64,000 nt of DNA from Anaerolineales bacterium. Lineage in GTDB: Bacteria > Chloroflexota > Anaerolineae > Anaerolineales > Villigracilaceae. A program made the translations under genes and the position numbers. Below are positions 9,240 through 18,678 of this stretch, in pieces (positions within the stretch are counted from its first letter, which is position 1; every line of letters starts with the position of its first letter). The notes beneath the pieces were generated by a model. That model made no database searches, was not told where the DNA came from, and worked only from the letters and a program-made list of their open reading frames with translations. The stretch lies in the NCBI GenBank assembly GCA_023382595.1, contig JAHDWB010000002.1, forward strand, positions 391,107 to 455,106, written 5' to 3'.

Positions 9240-9508
9240 CGGAGAAGATCAAGCCGTTCGAAGAGATCGCGCGAATATTCCAAATCTCGAACGAAAGCGC
9301 CAAATTCTTCCTGAACCGCGTGCAGAAAAGTTTCAAAGTCGAAAAGCCGCCGCACAAACTCATCCTTGAATTCGTGGAAGCGCAGAAGTACGAATTCCAA
9401 CCCACACCTTATGATGTCGCATCCGCGATGAAGGAAGGCGGCGTGTGGAACTACGATATGACCTCCCCGCCGCCCGAGTTGGTGGACGATGAGGATGTTT
9501 ATCAATGA
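9236..9508 (+). CDS. Conserved-looking small protein of unknown function
   Basis: This 90-residue, soluble, charged protein overlaps the FAD-subunit gene upstream and the dehydrogenase gene downstream by ATGA at both ends, so the three are translationally coupled. The first half is a helical segment (FEEIARIFQISNESAKFFLNRVQKSF), the second half is acidic and ends PPPELVDDEDVYQ. I do not recognise a family. The strict coupling argues that it is real and works with one of the neighbours. Confidence 0.6.
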   Translation: MTEKIKPFEEIARIFQISNESAKFFLNRVQKSFKVEKPPHKLILEFVEAQKYEFQPTPYDVASAMKEGGVWNYDMTSPPPELVDDEDVYQ

Positions 9509-10536
9509 AAGCCGCTGTATTTTACGACTGTGGAGACGCATCCAAAATTCAGATCGCGGACGTGCCTGAGCCGAAGGTCGGACCTGGTCAGGTGTTGATC
9601 CACGTACATGCCAGCGCGTTCAACCATCTTGAGTTGTGGTCACTGCACGGACCTGACGATGGAAGTTACCAATTCCCCATGTGGACAGGCTCGGATATCG
9701 CGGGCGTGATCGAAGAACTTGCGCCCGATGTGACGGGCTGGAAGGTCGGCGATGCGGTGGTGGTCAATCCGTCGCTTTCGTGTGAGAGATGTGAACACTG
9801 CCTGCGCGGTGATGTGACACTCTGCGACGATTACGATATTCTCGGCTCGAATGGCAACGGCGGCAACGCGGAATTCATCGCCGCAAACGCCGACAAACTC
9901 ATGCGCATCCCCGACGGCTTCGACTTCGTCACCGCGGCGGCGGCTCCGCTGGCGTATCAAACCGCGTGGAGAGCCATTATCACACGCGCGAAAATTCAAA
10001 AGGGAGAATCCGTTTTGGTGCTGGGAGCAAGCGGCGGCGTGGCGGTCGCGGCGATCCAGATCTGTAAAATGCTTGTGGCGCGAGTCTTCGCCGTCACCAG
10101 TTCCGAAGAGAAAATGGAGAAAGCCCGCCAGGCAGGCGCGGACTTTGCTGTGAATCGCAAGGCGGGCGACCCGTTCGAGGAAATCCGCCGCCTCACAGAT
10201 GGGCGCGGCGTGGATGTGGTGGTCGAGAACGTCGGCGCATCTACATGGACCGAGAGCCAGAAGATCCTGCGCAAAGGCGGGCGGATCGTCACCTACGGGC
10301 GCACGACGGGACGCGAAGCGACCACGAACCTGTCCCTACTGTTTTGGAACGAGCAGACCCACATCGGCTCGACGATGGGCAGTTTGGCGGATTTCCGCGA
10401 GATGATGGAACATGTCTTCAGCGGAAAGTTGACGCCGATCATTGATTCGGTCTATCCGCTGGAGCAGGCGCGGGAAGCGTATGCACGCTACGAACGCGGC
10501 GAGCAGTTCGGGAAGATCGTGTTGAAGGTGAGATAG
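9505..10536 (+). CDS. Zinc-containing alcohol dehydrogenase/quinone reductase family protein
   Basis: This 343-residue medium-chain dehydrogenase/reductase has the GroES-like N-terminal domain with the structural zinc motif CERCEHCLRGDVTLC around 92-106, then a Rossmann domain with VLVLGASGGVAVAAIQICK. The position of the usual catalytic cysteine is not obvious (SAFNHLELW), as in quinone-reductase-like members, so the activity may be NADPH-dependent reduction of enones or quinones. ATGA couples it to the preceding small gene and its stop overlaps the GTG start of the methyltransferase gene by one base. Confidence 0.85.
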   Translation: MKAAVFYDCGDASKIQIADVPEPKVGPGQVLIHVHASAFNHLELWSLHGPDDGSYQFPMWTGSDIAGVIEELAPDVTGWKVGDAVVVNPSLSCERCEHCLRGDVTLCDDYDILGSNGNGGNAEFIAANADKLMRIPDGFDFVTAAAAPLAYQTAWRAIITRAKIQKGESVLVLGASGGVAVAAIQICKMLVARVFAVTSSEEKMEKARQAGADFAVNRKAGDPFEEIRRLTDGRGVDVVVENVGASTWTESQKILRKGGRIVTYGRTTGREATTNLSLLFWNEQTHIGSTMGSLADFREMMEHVFSGKLTPIIDSVYPLEQAREAYARYERGEQFGKIVLKVR

Positions 10537-11603
10537 TGTCCCTCCCCCTCAACCAGATCCTGCAAGGCGATTGCATCGAGATACTCAATTCCCTGCCCGA
10601 GAACTCGGTGGATCTGGTATTTGCCGATCCGCCCTACAATTTGCAGTTGCAGAACGACCTGTACCGCCCGAACAATACCAAGGTGGATGCGGTCAATAAC
10701 CGCTGGGATAAGTTTTCGAGTTTTGCCGAGTATGATGAGTTTACAACCAATTGGCTACACGCAGGTCGTAGGGTGCTCAAAGAGACGGGTACGATCTGGG
10801 TCATCGGTTCATATCACAACATTTTCCGCGTCGGCGCAATCATGCAGGATCTGGGATTTTGGATTCTCAATGATGTCATCTGGCTGAAGACCAACCCGAT
10901 GCCGAACTTCCGCGGCGTGCGATTTACGAATGCGCACGAAACATTGATCTGGGCACAAAAGCAAAAGGGCGCGAAATACAAATTCTTCCACAAGGACATG
11001 AAAGCGCTGAACGAAGATTTGCAAATGCGCAGTGACTGGGTCATTCCGCTGGCAACGGGCAGGGAACGCATCAAAGCCAACGGGACGAAGGCTCACCCAA
11101 CCCAGAAGCCCGAAGCGCTGCTGTACCGCGTCCTGCTCGCCAGCACGGACGTGGGCGACGTGGTGCTCGATCCGTTTTTCGGGAGCGGCACGACGGGCGC
11201 AGTCGCCAAGATGATGGGACGGCACTTCATCGGCATCGAACGCGACAAGAAATACATCAAGGTCGCAGAGAAACGGATCGCGGCGGTCAAGTCCGCGCCC
11301 GCTGAGGGGTTGATCCTGCCGACGAAACAGAAGCAGGTTCGGGTCCCATTCGGGGCGTTGATCGAGAATGGCTATCTGAGAATCGGGCAACGACTCACAT
11401 TCGCAAAAGGCAGACGCGAAGCGGTCATCCTTGCCAATGGACAGGTCCAATGCGGAAAACTCGTTGGCTCGATCCATAAAGTGGCGAGCGAGTTGTCCAA
11501 TGCCCCCGCCAACGGCTGGGACATGTGGATGTACACAGAACGCGGTACACTTAAGCCGATCGATGAATTAAGAGAGAAAATCCGAAAAACCATCAACCGC
11601 TAA
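10536..11603 (+). CDS. ccrM: CcrM-type adenine-specific DNA methyltransferase
   Basis: The 355-residue product has beta-class order: the catalytic DPPY at residues 31-34 precedes the S-adenosylmethionine motif DPFFGSGTTGA at about 212. Blocks such as NLQLQNDLYRPNN, VDAVNNRWDKF, IWVIGSYHNIFRVG and NPMPNFRGVRF match CcrM of Caulobacter closely, from memory. Residues 265-355 form the extra C-terminal domain typical of CcrM/HinfI enzymes (VPFGALIENGYLRIGQRL, LVGSIHKVASELSNAP). CcrM methylates adenine in GANTC, and that specificity is inferred here. No restriction endonuclease lies beside it, so it appears solitary. Start GTG overlaps the preceding stop. Confidence 0.9.
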   Translation: MSLPLNQILQGDCIEILNSLPENSVDLVFADPPYNLQLQNDLYRPNNTKVDAVNNRWDKFSSFAEYDEFTTNWLHAGRRVLKETGTIWVIGSYHNIFRVGAIMQDLGFWILNDVIWLKTNPMPNFRGVRFTNAHETLIWAQKQKGAKYKFFHKDMKALNEDLQMRSDWVIPLATGRERIKANGTKAHPTQKPEALLYRVLLASTDVGDVVLDPFFGSGTTGAVAKMMGRHFIGIERDKKYIKVAEKRIAAVKSAPAEGLILPTKQKQVRVPFGALIENGYLRIGQRLTFAKGRREAVILANGQVQCGKLVGSIHKVASELSNAPANGWDMWMYTERGTLKPIDELREKIRKTINR

Positions 11604-11669
11604 GCACGCGACGTATGCAAAGTTTTTCTTAGCGAACTTGGCGGGCTTTGCGGTTTAGTCAGGAGAACC
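11604..11669. other. Short spacer with a repeat-like sequence
   Basis: The gap after ccrM contains a stretch (TTCTTAGCGAACTTGGCG followed by a TTTGCGG block) that looks like a dispersed intergenic repeat. It includes an AGGAG ribosome site at 11660-11664 serving the protease gene. Confidence 0.4.
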
Positions 11670-14579
11670 ATGTCAAAATCCTTCACCCTTATCAAAGAAC
11701 AGCAGATCCCCGAGATCAATTCGCTCGTGCGATTGTACGAACACAAACGGACAGGCGCGCGCCTGCTCTCTGTCATCAACGATGATGAAAATAAAGTCTT
11801 CGCCATCAACTTCCGCACCACGCCCAAGGACTCAACGGGCGTCGCGCACATCCTTGAACATTCGGTGCTGGGCGGCTCGGAGAAGTACCCCGTCAAGGAG
11901 CCGTTCGTGGAATTGCTGAAAGGCTCGCTGGCGACCTTCATCAACGCCTTCACCTTCCCCGACAAGACCTGCTATCCCGTCGCCAGCCAGAACGTCAAGG
12001 ATTTCTACAATCTGATCGATGTGTACATGGATGCGGTTTTGTATCCGCGCATCACCGAGCAGACCTTGATGCAGGAAGGCTGGCACTACGAGATCGAAGA
12101 CCCGTCCGCGCCGCTGACGTACAAGGGCGTGGTCTTCAACGAAATGAAGGGCGCGTACTCGTCGCCTGAAAACCTGCTCTACAAAGTCATCGTTGAGTCG
12201 CTCTTCCCCAAGCACACCTACGGCGTAGACTCGGGCGGCGACCCCGCCATCATCCCCGACCTGACCTACGAAAACTTCCGCGCGTTCTGGGAGAATTACT
12301 ACCATCCGTCCAACTCGTTCATCTTCTTCTACGGAGACGACGACCCCGACATGCGCCTGAAATTGATGGAAGACTATCTCAAGCCGTACAAACGCAAGAA
12401 GGTTAAATCCGCGGTGCCGCTTGCCAAGCCGTTCAAACGTCCGAAACGCATCGAGCACGCCTACATCGCCAGCGAAGGCGAAGACCTTTCGAAAAAGCAC
12501 TATCTCACGGTCAACTGGAAACTGCCCGACACATCCGACCCCGTCCTCCACATGAGTTTCCAAATCCTTGCGCACGCGCTGATCGGCACGCCCGCATCAC
12601 CGCTGAAAAAGGCATTGCTCGATTCGGGTCTCGGTGAAGACCTGGCGGGCATCGGGCTCGAAAGCGATATCCGCGAGTTGATCTTTTCGACAGGTCTCAA
12701 AGGCACCAAAGCCCGCAGCGCAAAGAAAATCGAAACACTGATTCTCGACACCCTACAAAAACTCGCGAGCGAAGGCATCGACCCCGACACCATCGCGGCG
12801 TCACTCAATACCATCGAGTTCGCGCTGCGCGAAAACAACACAGGTATGTTCCCGCGCGGCATCGTACTCATGCTGCGCGCGCTCACCACCTGGCTCTACG
12901 ATGACGACGCCTTCAAAACGCTCGCCTTCGAAGGTCCGCTCAACGAACTGAAGAATCGACTCGGGACCGATCCGCGCTACTTCGAAAAGATGATCCAGAC
13001 GCATTTGATCGACAACCCGCATCGGACGATCATCCGCTTCAAACCCGACCCCGAACTTGGCCGCCAACTCGAAGAGCAGGAGCAAACCCGACTCCAATCC
13101 GCACGCGGGACGATGAGCGAAGACGACATCCACATGCATGTGGAAAATACAAAGCAATTGAAGAAATTGCAAGAGACCCCTGACTCGCCCGAAGCATTGG
13201 ATACCATCCCCACGCTCGAATTGGATGATCTGGAAAAGGAAGTCAAGACCATCCCCATCGAAGAGATCCAAGTGCAGGATGCGAAGGTGCTGTATCACGA
13301 CATCTTCACCAACGGCATCTTCTACCTTGACCTTGCCTTTGACCTGCGCACCCTGCCGCACGAACTGCTCCCGTTGACGGAAGTCTTCGCGCGCGCGCTG
13401 TTCGAGATGGGTACCGAGACCGAAGACTACGTCAAGCTGTCCCAGCGGATCGGGAAAAGCACGGGCGGAATCCACGGCTCGTCGGTCAGTGTGACAGCCC
13501 TCCCGACGAAAGAGGCGCAGGCGATGCTGATGATCCGCGGCAAATCCACGGCGGGTCAAGCCACCGAGATGTTGTCCATCCTGCGTGATGTCCTGTTGAC
13601 CGCAAAATTCGACGACAAGGAACGGCTCAAGCAGATCGTGCTCGAAGAAAAGTCAGGGCTGGAATCTGCGCTGGCGCCGTCGGGACATAGTTTTGCGAAC
13701 ATGCGGTTACGCGCGCAATTCGGCGGTGCGGGCTGGATCAACGAGCAGACTGGCGGCGTGAGTTACCTGTTTGCCCTGCGTGAGCTGGCAACCGAGATCG
13801 ACAAGAATTGGAAGAAGGTACTGGCGAAGATGGAAGCGATGCGCGACGCGTTGATCAATTGCAAAACGCTGACCGCCAACGTGACGCTCGACGCCGCGAA
13901 TTGGAAGACCGTCCAGCCGCATTTGGAGAATTTCATCTTTGCCATGCCCGTGAAGGACACGCAGTTTTCGCCCTTCAACATTCAGCCTGAAACCAAAAAA
14001 GAAGGATTGGCGATCCCCGCGCAGGTCAATTACGTGGGCAAGGGCGCGAATCTGTATGATCTGGGTTACACCTACGACGGTTCTGTGGAGGTGGTGATGG
14101 GCTACCTGCGGCTGACGCATCTGTGGGAAAAAATCCGCGTGCAGGGCGGCGCGTACGGCGCAATGGCGTCGTTCGACGATGCGACAGGCGTATTGACATT
14201 CCTCTCCTACCGCGACCCGAACCTTGCCGCCACCATCGAAAATTACGATAAAGCCGCCGCGTTCCTGAAAGGGCTGGATTCATCCCGCCTTTCGGAGAAC
14301 GAGTTGAAGAAATCCATCATCAAAGCCATCGGCGCGATGGACGCCTACCAACTGCCCGATGCGAAGGGATACACATCCATGATGCGCCATATCACAGGAC
14401 GCACGGATGAACATCGACAGCAGGTCCGCGACGAAGTGCTTTCGGCGAACGGCGAAGATTTCATCCATTTCGGCGAAGTGCTGGAAAAAGCCGCCCAGTC
14501 CGATGCGGTGGTGGTATTGGGTTCCCAGTCCGCGCTGGAGGGTGCGGGACTCGGGTTGGAAGTGAAGAAAGTGTTGTAA
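11670..14579 (+). CDS. M16C metalloprotease, PreP-like
   Basis: The 969-residue length fits the presequence-protease (M16C) family. The inverted zinc motif HILEH is at residues 60-64, and the distal ligand lies in NEMKGAYSSP about 75 residues on. The remainder is the two-halves architecture of M16, with the C-terminal RVQGGAYGAMASF block that helps close the chamber. PreP enzymes degrade unstructured peptides in a closed cavity; with no signal peptide seen, a cytoplasmic peptide-scavenging role is likely. The gene starts after a good AGGAG and is followed closely by a two-gene unit of unknown role. Confidence 0.92.
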   Translation: MSKSFTLIKEQQIPEINSLVRLYEHKRTGARLLSVINDDENKVFAINFRTTPKDSTGVAHILEHSVLGGSEKYPVKEPFVELLKGSLATFINAFTFPDKTCYPVASQNVKDFYNLIDVYMDAVLYPRITEQTLMQEGWHYEIEDPSAPLTYKGVVFNEMKGAYSSPENLLYKVIVESLFPKHTYGVDSGGDPAIIPDLTYENFRAFWENYYHPSNSFIFFYGDDDPDMRLKLMEDYLKPYKRKKVKSAVPLAKPFKRPKRIEHAYIASEGEDLSKKHYLTVNWKLPDTSDPVLHMSFQILAHALIGTPASPLKKALLDSGLGEDLAGIGLESDIRELIFSTGLKGTKARSAKKIETLILDTLQKLASEGIDPDTIAASLNTIEFALRENNTGMFPRGIVLMLRALTTWLYDDDAFKTLAFEGPLNELKNRLGTDPRYFEKMIQTHLIDNPHRTIIRFKPDPELGRQLEEQEQTRLQSARGTMSEDDIHMHVENTKQLKKLQETPDSPEALDTIPTLELDDLEKEVKTIPIEEIQVQDAKVLYHDIFTNGIFYLDLAFDLRTLPHELLPLTEVFARALFEMGTETEDYVKLSQRIGKSTGGIHGSSVSVTALPTKEAQAMLMIRGKSTAGQATEMLSILRDVLLTAKFDDKERLKQIVLEEKSGLESALAPSGHSFANMRLRAQFGGAGWINEQTGGVSYLFALRELATEIDKNWKKVLAKMEAMRDALINCKTLTANVTLDAANWKTVQPHLENFIFAMPVKDTQFSPFNIQPETKKEGLAIPAQVNYVGKGANLYDLGYTYDGSVEVVMGYLRLTHLWEKIRVQGGAYGAMASFDDATGVLTFLSYRDPNLAATIENYDKAAAFLKGLDSSRLSENELKKSIIKAIGAMDAYQLPDAKGYTSMMRHITGRTDEHRQQVRDEVLSANGEDFIHFGEVLEKAAQSDAVVVLGSQSALEGAGLGLEVKKVL

Positions 14580-14594
14580 GAACAGAGATTAGTC

Positions 14595-15095
14595 ATGGCT
14601 GAATTTGAAGATCAACTGGTTTCCGAACTTTGGGCGCGGGATGTGCGGTTTTTAATGGGACAACAGTCCGCCACGCCTCCTTTGCTCACGCCAGCCAGCC
14701 TCATAACCGCACTGGCGCAGAGCGAAAACGCCCGCGTGCGTTTATCCTTAATCCCTGTATTTCTGCGACACCCTGAATACTTCACTGAAGCAGAAAAAGC
14801 GGACGAGGCGTTGTTGACACATCCCAGCCAGTTGGTCCTTCGCTTCTATTACACCGCCGCCGTCATCCTGCAAAGCAAATATTGGGAACGATTAAACAAC
14901 TTGTTCAGCAGGCAAACACGACTGCCTGATCTGTTCTCAAAAAAAATAGGCGTGTCACTGAGTGAAGACCTCAACGAATCACTTTTAAATCTGTCGAAAC
15001 GCCACCAGATACTCAGCGGACACTTCATTAATTGGCTCGGAACATACGAACACGCCGCAGAACGCCTGATCAAACATATGGAAAAATTCGGGTAA
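14595..15095 (+). CDS. Helical protein of unknown function paired with a nucleotidyltransferase
   Basis: This 166-residue protein is predicted largely alpha-helical, with no recognisable catalytic motif. It starts 15 bases after the protease stop and ends five bases before the next gene, so it forms a tight pair with the nucleotidyltransferase-like gene. Blocks such as LLTPASLITALAQSENARVRLSLIPVFL and the C-terminal HINWLGTYEH-like helix do not point to a family I can name. The two-gene layout (small helical protein plus nucleotidyltransferase fold) resembles MNT/HEPN or AbiE-type toxin-antitoxin pairs, but no HEPN motif is clear. Confidence 0.6.
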   Translation: MAEFEDQLVSELWARDVRFLMGQQSATPPLLTPASLITALAQSENARVRLSLIPVFLRHPEYFTEAEKADEALLTHPSQLVLRFYYTAAVILQSKYWERLNNLFSRQTRLPDLFSKKIGVSLSEDLNESLLNLSKRHQILSGHFINWLGTYEHAAERLIKHMEKFG

Positions 15096-15100
15096 ACAAC

Positions 15101-15613
15101 GTGGACAAAGGTATTCTGCAGGATTTTCTCACAAGATTGGGAAGCCGTTACCCTAAACAAGCGAACCTTTACCTGCTTGGCGGGAGCGCTTTGATCCTGC
15201 TGGGCAGTTCGCGCGACACGCTTGACATCGATTACGTGGGCGACGATACCCGAAAAGACGATTTTCAAATTGTGATCGATGAGGTTGCCGCCGAACTTAA
15301 TTTGGAAACAGAGGCAGTTCCCATTGACCGTTTCATCCCTTTGCCCAAAGGGAGCGAACAACGAAAAATCCATATCGGTCAGTTCGGGAAGATAAACGCC
15401 TATGTGATCGATCCGTACAGCATCGCGCTAAGCAAAATAGACCGCGGATTTGAGACTGACTTGGAAGATGTAATTTTTCTAATACGAAATAACCAGGTAG
15501 ACTTGATCAAACTGGAACAAATCTTGATGGATTCCCTGCCTCATGCAGGAAAATTCGATTTCCATCCTGAAATCCTTGCCCATTTTGAAGACCTGAAAAA
15601 ACGACTGAAATAG
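15101..15613 (+). CDS. Nucleotidyltransferase-fold protein (DUF6036-like)
   Basis: This 170-residue protein has the polymerase-beta-type signature LLGGSALILLGSSRDTLDIDY: GGS at residues 27-29 and the metal-binding DxD at 42 and 44. Proteins of this kind occur as antitoxins or sensors in two-gene modules and as stand-alone nucleotidyltransferases. The GTG at 15101 is chosen because it lies five bases after the previous stop with a purine-rich stretch upstream; a longer in-frame reading overlaps the neighbour and has low-complexity sequence. It forms a pair with the preceding gene. Confidence 0.65.
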   Translation: MDKGILQDFLTRLGSRYPKQANLYLLGGSALILLGSSRDTLDIDYVGDDTRKDDFQIVIDEVAAELNLETEAVPIDRFIPLPKGSEQRKIHIGQFGKINAYVIDPYSIALSKIDRGFETDLEDVIFLIRNNQVDLIKLEQILMDSLPHAGKFDFHPEILAHFEDLKKRLK

Positions 15614-15637
15614 ATACGTTGTCATACAGGAGCCCCC

Positions 15638-18592
15638 ATGAACATCACACTCAAGATCAACGGAATTGAACACATAATAGACGCGCCCGCATCCACCACC
15701 CTGCTTGCCGCCCTGCGCGGACTGGGCTTTCACGGCGTGAAGTTCGGCGACGAGCACGGGCTTTCAGGCGCAGACACCGTCCTGCTGGACAGCAAACCTG
15801 TCAACGCGGGGTCGATGCTCGCGGCGCAGGCGGAAGGTCACAGCATTGCCACCATCGAAGCGCTCGGCGAACATCCCGAACAGGGCTGGAAGAAGACCGA
15901 CGGCTTGCATCCGCTCCAACGCGCGTTCGTCGAATCCGGCGCGATCCAGTGCGGCTACTGCACGCCCGCGCAAATCCTTGCGGCGAAGAGTCTGCTCGAC
16001 GAAAACCCGAACCCGACCGAGGCGGAGGTCCGCGAGGCGATCTCCGGCGTCCTGTGCCGCTGCACGGGCTATCTCAAACCCGTCCAGGCGGTGATGAAAG
16101 CGGCGGCGGAAATGCGCGGCGATGAGCCGATCGACATCCGCTCGATCAATTGGGATTTCGGGACTCCCCCGTCCGACTCTCCCGCCACTGATGCGCCCGC
16201 CTCTTCTCCGACCTCCGTGCTGGTTCGACCCAAAGTGGTAGTCACACCCGAAAGCCAGACCTGGCAGACGGTCGGCAAGCCCGAGATCAAAGTGGACGCG
16301 ATCAAACTGGTGCAGGGCAAGCCCGCCTTCGCAGGTGACTTCGAGTCGCGCGGATTGCTCCATGCGAAGGTCTTGCACTCGCCGCACGCGCACGCGCGCA
16401 TCAAGAAGATTGACACATCGAAAGCCAAAGAACTCGACGGCGTTGCCGCGGTATTGACCTGGCAAGACATCCCGCGCGTGGTGTATTCCACGGCGGGACA
16501 ATCCGACCCAATCCCCGGTCCGCTCGATTCGTTTTCGCTGGATCACAAAGTCCGCTTCGTCGGCGACCGCGTGGCGTTCGTCGCGGCAGAGACTCCTGAA
16601 ATCGCGGAGAAGGCGTTATCGCTGATCGAAGTGGAATATGAAATCCTGCCCGCCATTATCGATTCGCGTGAAGCGCTGGACAATCCCATAAAAATTCATG
16701 ACGAGCCGGAGTACGTCAACTTCGCGGATTCCAACCCCGATAAAAATCTTGCCGCGCACATCCGCATTGACATCGGCGACGTGGAAAAGGGCTTTGCAGA
16801 AGCGGATGAAATTTTCGAAGCCGAATATGAAGTGCCGAAAGTCCAGCAGGCGCATATCGAGCCGCATGTGGCAGTGACCTATTGGGATGAAGATGATCGC
16901 TTGGTGATCCGCACATCCACACAGGTTCCGTTCCATGTGCGCAGAATGCTCGCGCCTGTGCTGGGTCTGCCTGTGAAGCGCATCCGCGTCATCAAGCCGC
17001 GCATCGGCGGCGGATTTGGCGGCAAGCAGGAAGTGTTGATGGAAGACGTGCCCGCGCACCTGACCATCGCCACCAAGCGCCCCGTCATCTACGAATACAC
17101 GCGTGAAGAGGAATTCATCGCGGCGCGCTCACGCCATCCCATGCGGATCAAGATGAAGACCGGCGTAAAGAAAGACGGGACGATCACAGCCAATTCGATG
17201 TACGCACTTTCGGATACTGGCGCGTATGGCTGTCATGCGTTGACCGTGACGGGCAATACCGGTCACAAGGCAATGGCGCTGTATGTCGGTGACGGTGAAT
17301 TCCGTAAAAGTCCCAACATCCGCTTCTATGCGGACGTGGTGTACACCAACACGCCGCCCGCCGGCGCCTTCCGCGGATACGGCGTGCCGCAGGGCTACTG
17401 GCCCCTCGACCGTCATTTGGAAAAGATCGCCCGCAAAATGGGCTTCGACCCGATTGAATTCCGCTTGAAGAACGCCATCCGTCCCGGCGAATATCATCCC
17501 TTCTCGACGGCATGGAACGAAGGACGCGAACCGCGTCCTGAGATCATCCACACGGTTGGACTGGAGCAATGCGTCGGGCAAGGCAAGGCGGCAATTGGCT
17601 GGGACCAGAAATTTGGCAACAACGAGTGGAAGCAGGCAACAAACGGCACAAAACGCAAGGGCATTGGCACGGCATTCGTCATGCAGGGAACTGCCATCCC
17701 CTATCTCGACATGGGCGGCGCATCGATCAAGATGAATGACGACGGCTCGTTCAACTTGCTCGTCGGCGCAACGGACTTGGGCACCGGCTCGGATACCGTC
17801 CTTGCCCAGATGGCGGCGGAAGTGCTGGGCGTGCCGGTCGAAGATATCATCTGCTATTCATCGGATACGGATTTCACGCCGTTCGATAAAGGCGCGTACG
17901 CCTCTTCAACGACATACATTTCAGGGACTGCCGCCACCAAAGCGGCGCAGATCGCGGCGGAGCGCATCAAGATCCGCGCGGCGACCATGCTCGGCGTGGA
18001 TGACCCGAATTCCATCGAACTGCGCAACCGGCAGGCGCACGCGCCGAACGGCAAATCCGTTACGCTCGCCGAAGTCGCGCTCGATACGCTGCACAAGAAC
18101 AATCAGGAGCAGATCATGGGCGTGGCGAGTTACGTCTCGCCGGTGTCACCTCCGCCGTTCGCGGCGCAGTTCGCCGAAGTGACCGTGGACATGGAAACCG
18201 GACAGGTCACCGTGGACAAACTCGTCATGGCAGTCGACTCGGGTGTGATCGTCAATCCGCTCACGGCTTCGGGACAGATCGAAGGCGGCATGACACAGGC
18301 GCTCGGTTACGCGGTCTGCGAGGAGATGCGCTACGATGAAAAGGGGAACGCCATCGAACGGGACTTCGACCGTTATCATATCTTCCGCTCAGATGAAATG
18401 CCCGAACTGGAAACCATCTTCGTGGAGACCTTCGAGCCAAGCCATCCCTTCGGCGTGAAGGCGGTGGCGGAGATTCCGATGGACGGCGTTGCGCCTGCGG
18501 TCGGCAATGCCATTCTGGATGCCATCGGTGTGAATGTGGATGAGATCCCCGTCACGCCGGAGAAGGTCTGGAAGGCGCTTAAGAGTCAGTAA
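15638..18592 (+). CDS. xdhD: XdhD-like fused FeS/molybdopterin oxidoreductase with degenerate first [2Fe-2S] site
   Basis: The 984-residue fusion has a ferredoxin-like domain (1-75), a four-helix [2Fe-2S] domain (80-160), a linker (about 165-215) and CoxL-type molybdopterin domains. The four cysteines expected in the first domain are replaced by D38, S43, D46 and G58, although the surrounding fold is kept (TVLLDSKPVNAG). The second cluster is intact: C105, C108, C140, C142 (QCGYCTP, LCRCTGY). Mo-domain blocks include GGGFGGKQE, AFRGYGVPQG and a late VAEIPMDGVAPAVGNA carrying the catalytic glutamate. It resembles E. coli XdhD, linked with SsnA. FAD is probably supplied by the subunit at 8487. 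AGGAG precedes the start. Confidence 0.88.
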   Translation: MNITLKINGIEHIIDAPASTTLLAALRGLGFHGVKFGDEHGLSGADTVLLDSKPVNAGSMLAAQAEGHSIATIEALGEHPEQGWKKTDGLHPLQRAFVESGAIQCGYCTPAQILAAKSLLDENPNPTEAEVREAISGVLCRCTGYLKPVQAVMKAAAEMRGDEPIDIRSINWDFGTPPSDSPATDAPASSPTSVLVRPKVVVTPESQTWQTVGKPEIKVDAIKLVQGKPAFAGDFESRGLLHAKVLHSPHAHARIKKIDTSKAKELDGVAAVLTWQDIPRVVYSTAGQSDPIPGPLDSFSLDHKVRFVGDRVAFVAAETPEIAEKALSLIEVEYEILPAIIDSREALDNPIKIHDEPEYVNFADSNPDKNLAAHIRIDIGDVEKGFAEADEIFEAEYEVPKVQQAHIEPHVAVTYWDEDDRLVIRTSTQVPFHVRRMLAPVLGLPVKRIRVIKPRIGGGFGGKQEVLMEDVPAHLTIATKRPVIYEYTREEEFIAARSRHPMRIKMKTGVKKDGTITANSMYALSDTGAYGCHALTVTGNTGHKAMALYVGDGEFRKSPNIRFYADVVYTNTPPAGAFRGYGVPQGYWPLDRHLEKIARKMGFDPIEFRLKNAIRPGEYHPFSTAWNEGREPRPEIIHTVGLEQCVGQGKAAIGWDQKFGNNEWKQATNGTKRKGIGTAFVMQGTAIPYLDMGGASIKMNDDGSFNLLVGATDLGTGSDTVLAQMAAEVLGVPVEDIICYSSDTDFTPFDKGAYASSTTYISGTAATKAAQIAAERIKIRAATMLGVDDPNSIELRNRQAHAPNGKSVTLAEVALDTLHKNNQEQIMGVASYVSPVSPPPFAAQFAEVTVDMETGQVTVDKLVMAVDSGVIVNPLTASGQIEGGMTQALGYAVCEEMRYDEKGNAIERDFDRYHIFRSDEMPELETIFVETFEPSHPFGVKAVAEIPMDGVAPAVGNAILDAIGVNVDEIPVTPEKVWKALKSQ

Positions 18593-18617
18593 ACAGAAGC
18601 AGCTTCAAGGTCAGAAA

Positions 18618-18654
18618 AGAGGCGCGGTCGCACAATCCAGCCGCGTCTCTTTTT
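18618..18654 (+). terminator. Rho-independent terminator after the xdhD-like gene
   Basis: Bases 18618-18627 (AGAGGCGCGG) pair with 18641-18650 over 10 bp including one G-U, followed by TTTT. It closes the xdhD-like transcript. Confidence 0.75.
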
Positions 18655-18678
18655 ATCCCAACTTCCAAAAAGGCGGGA

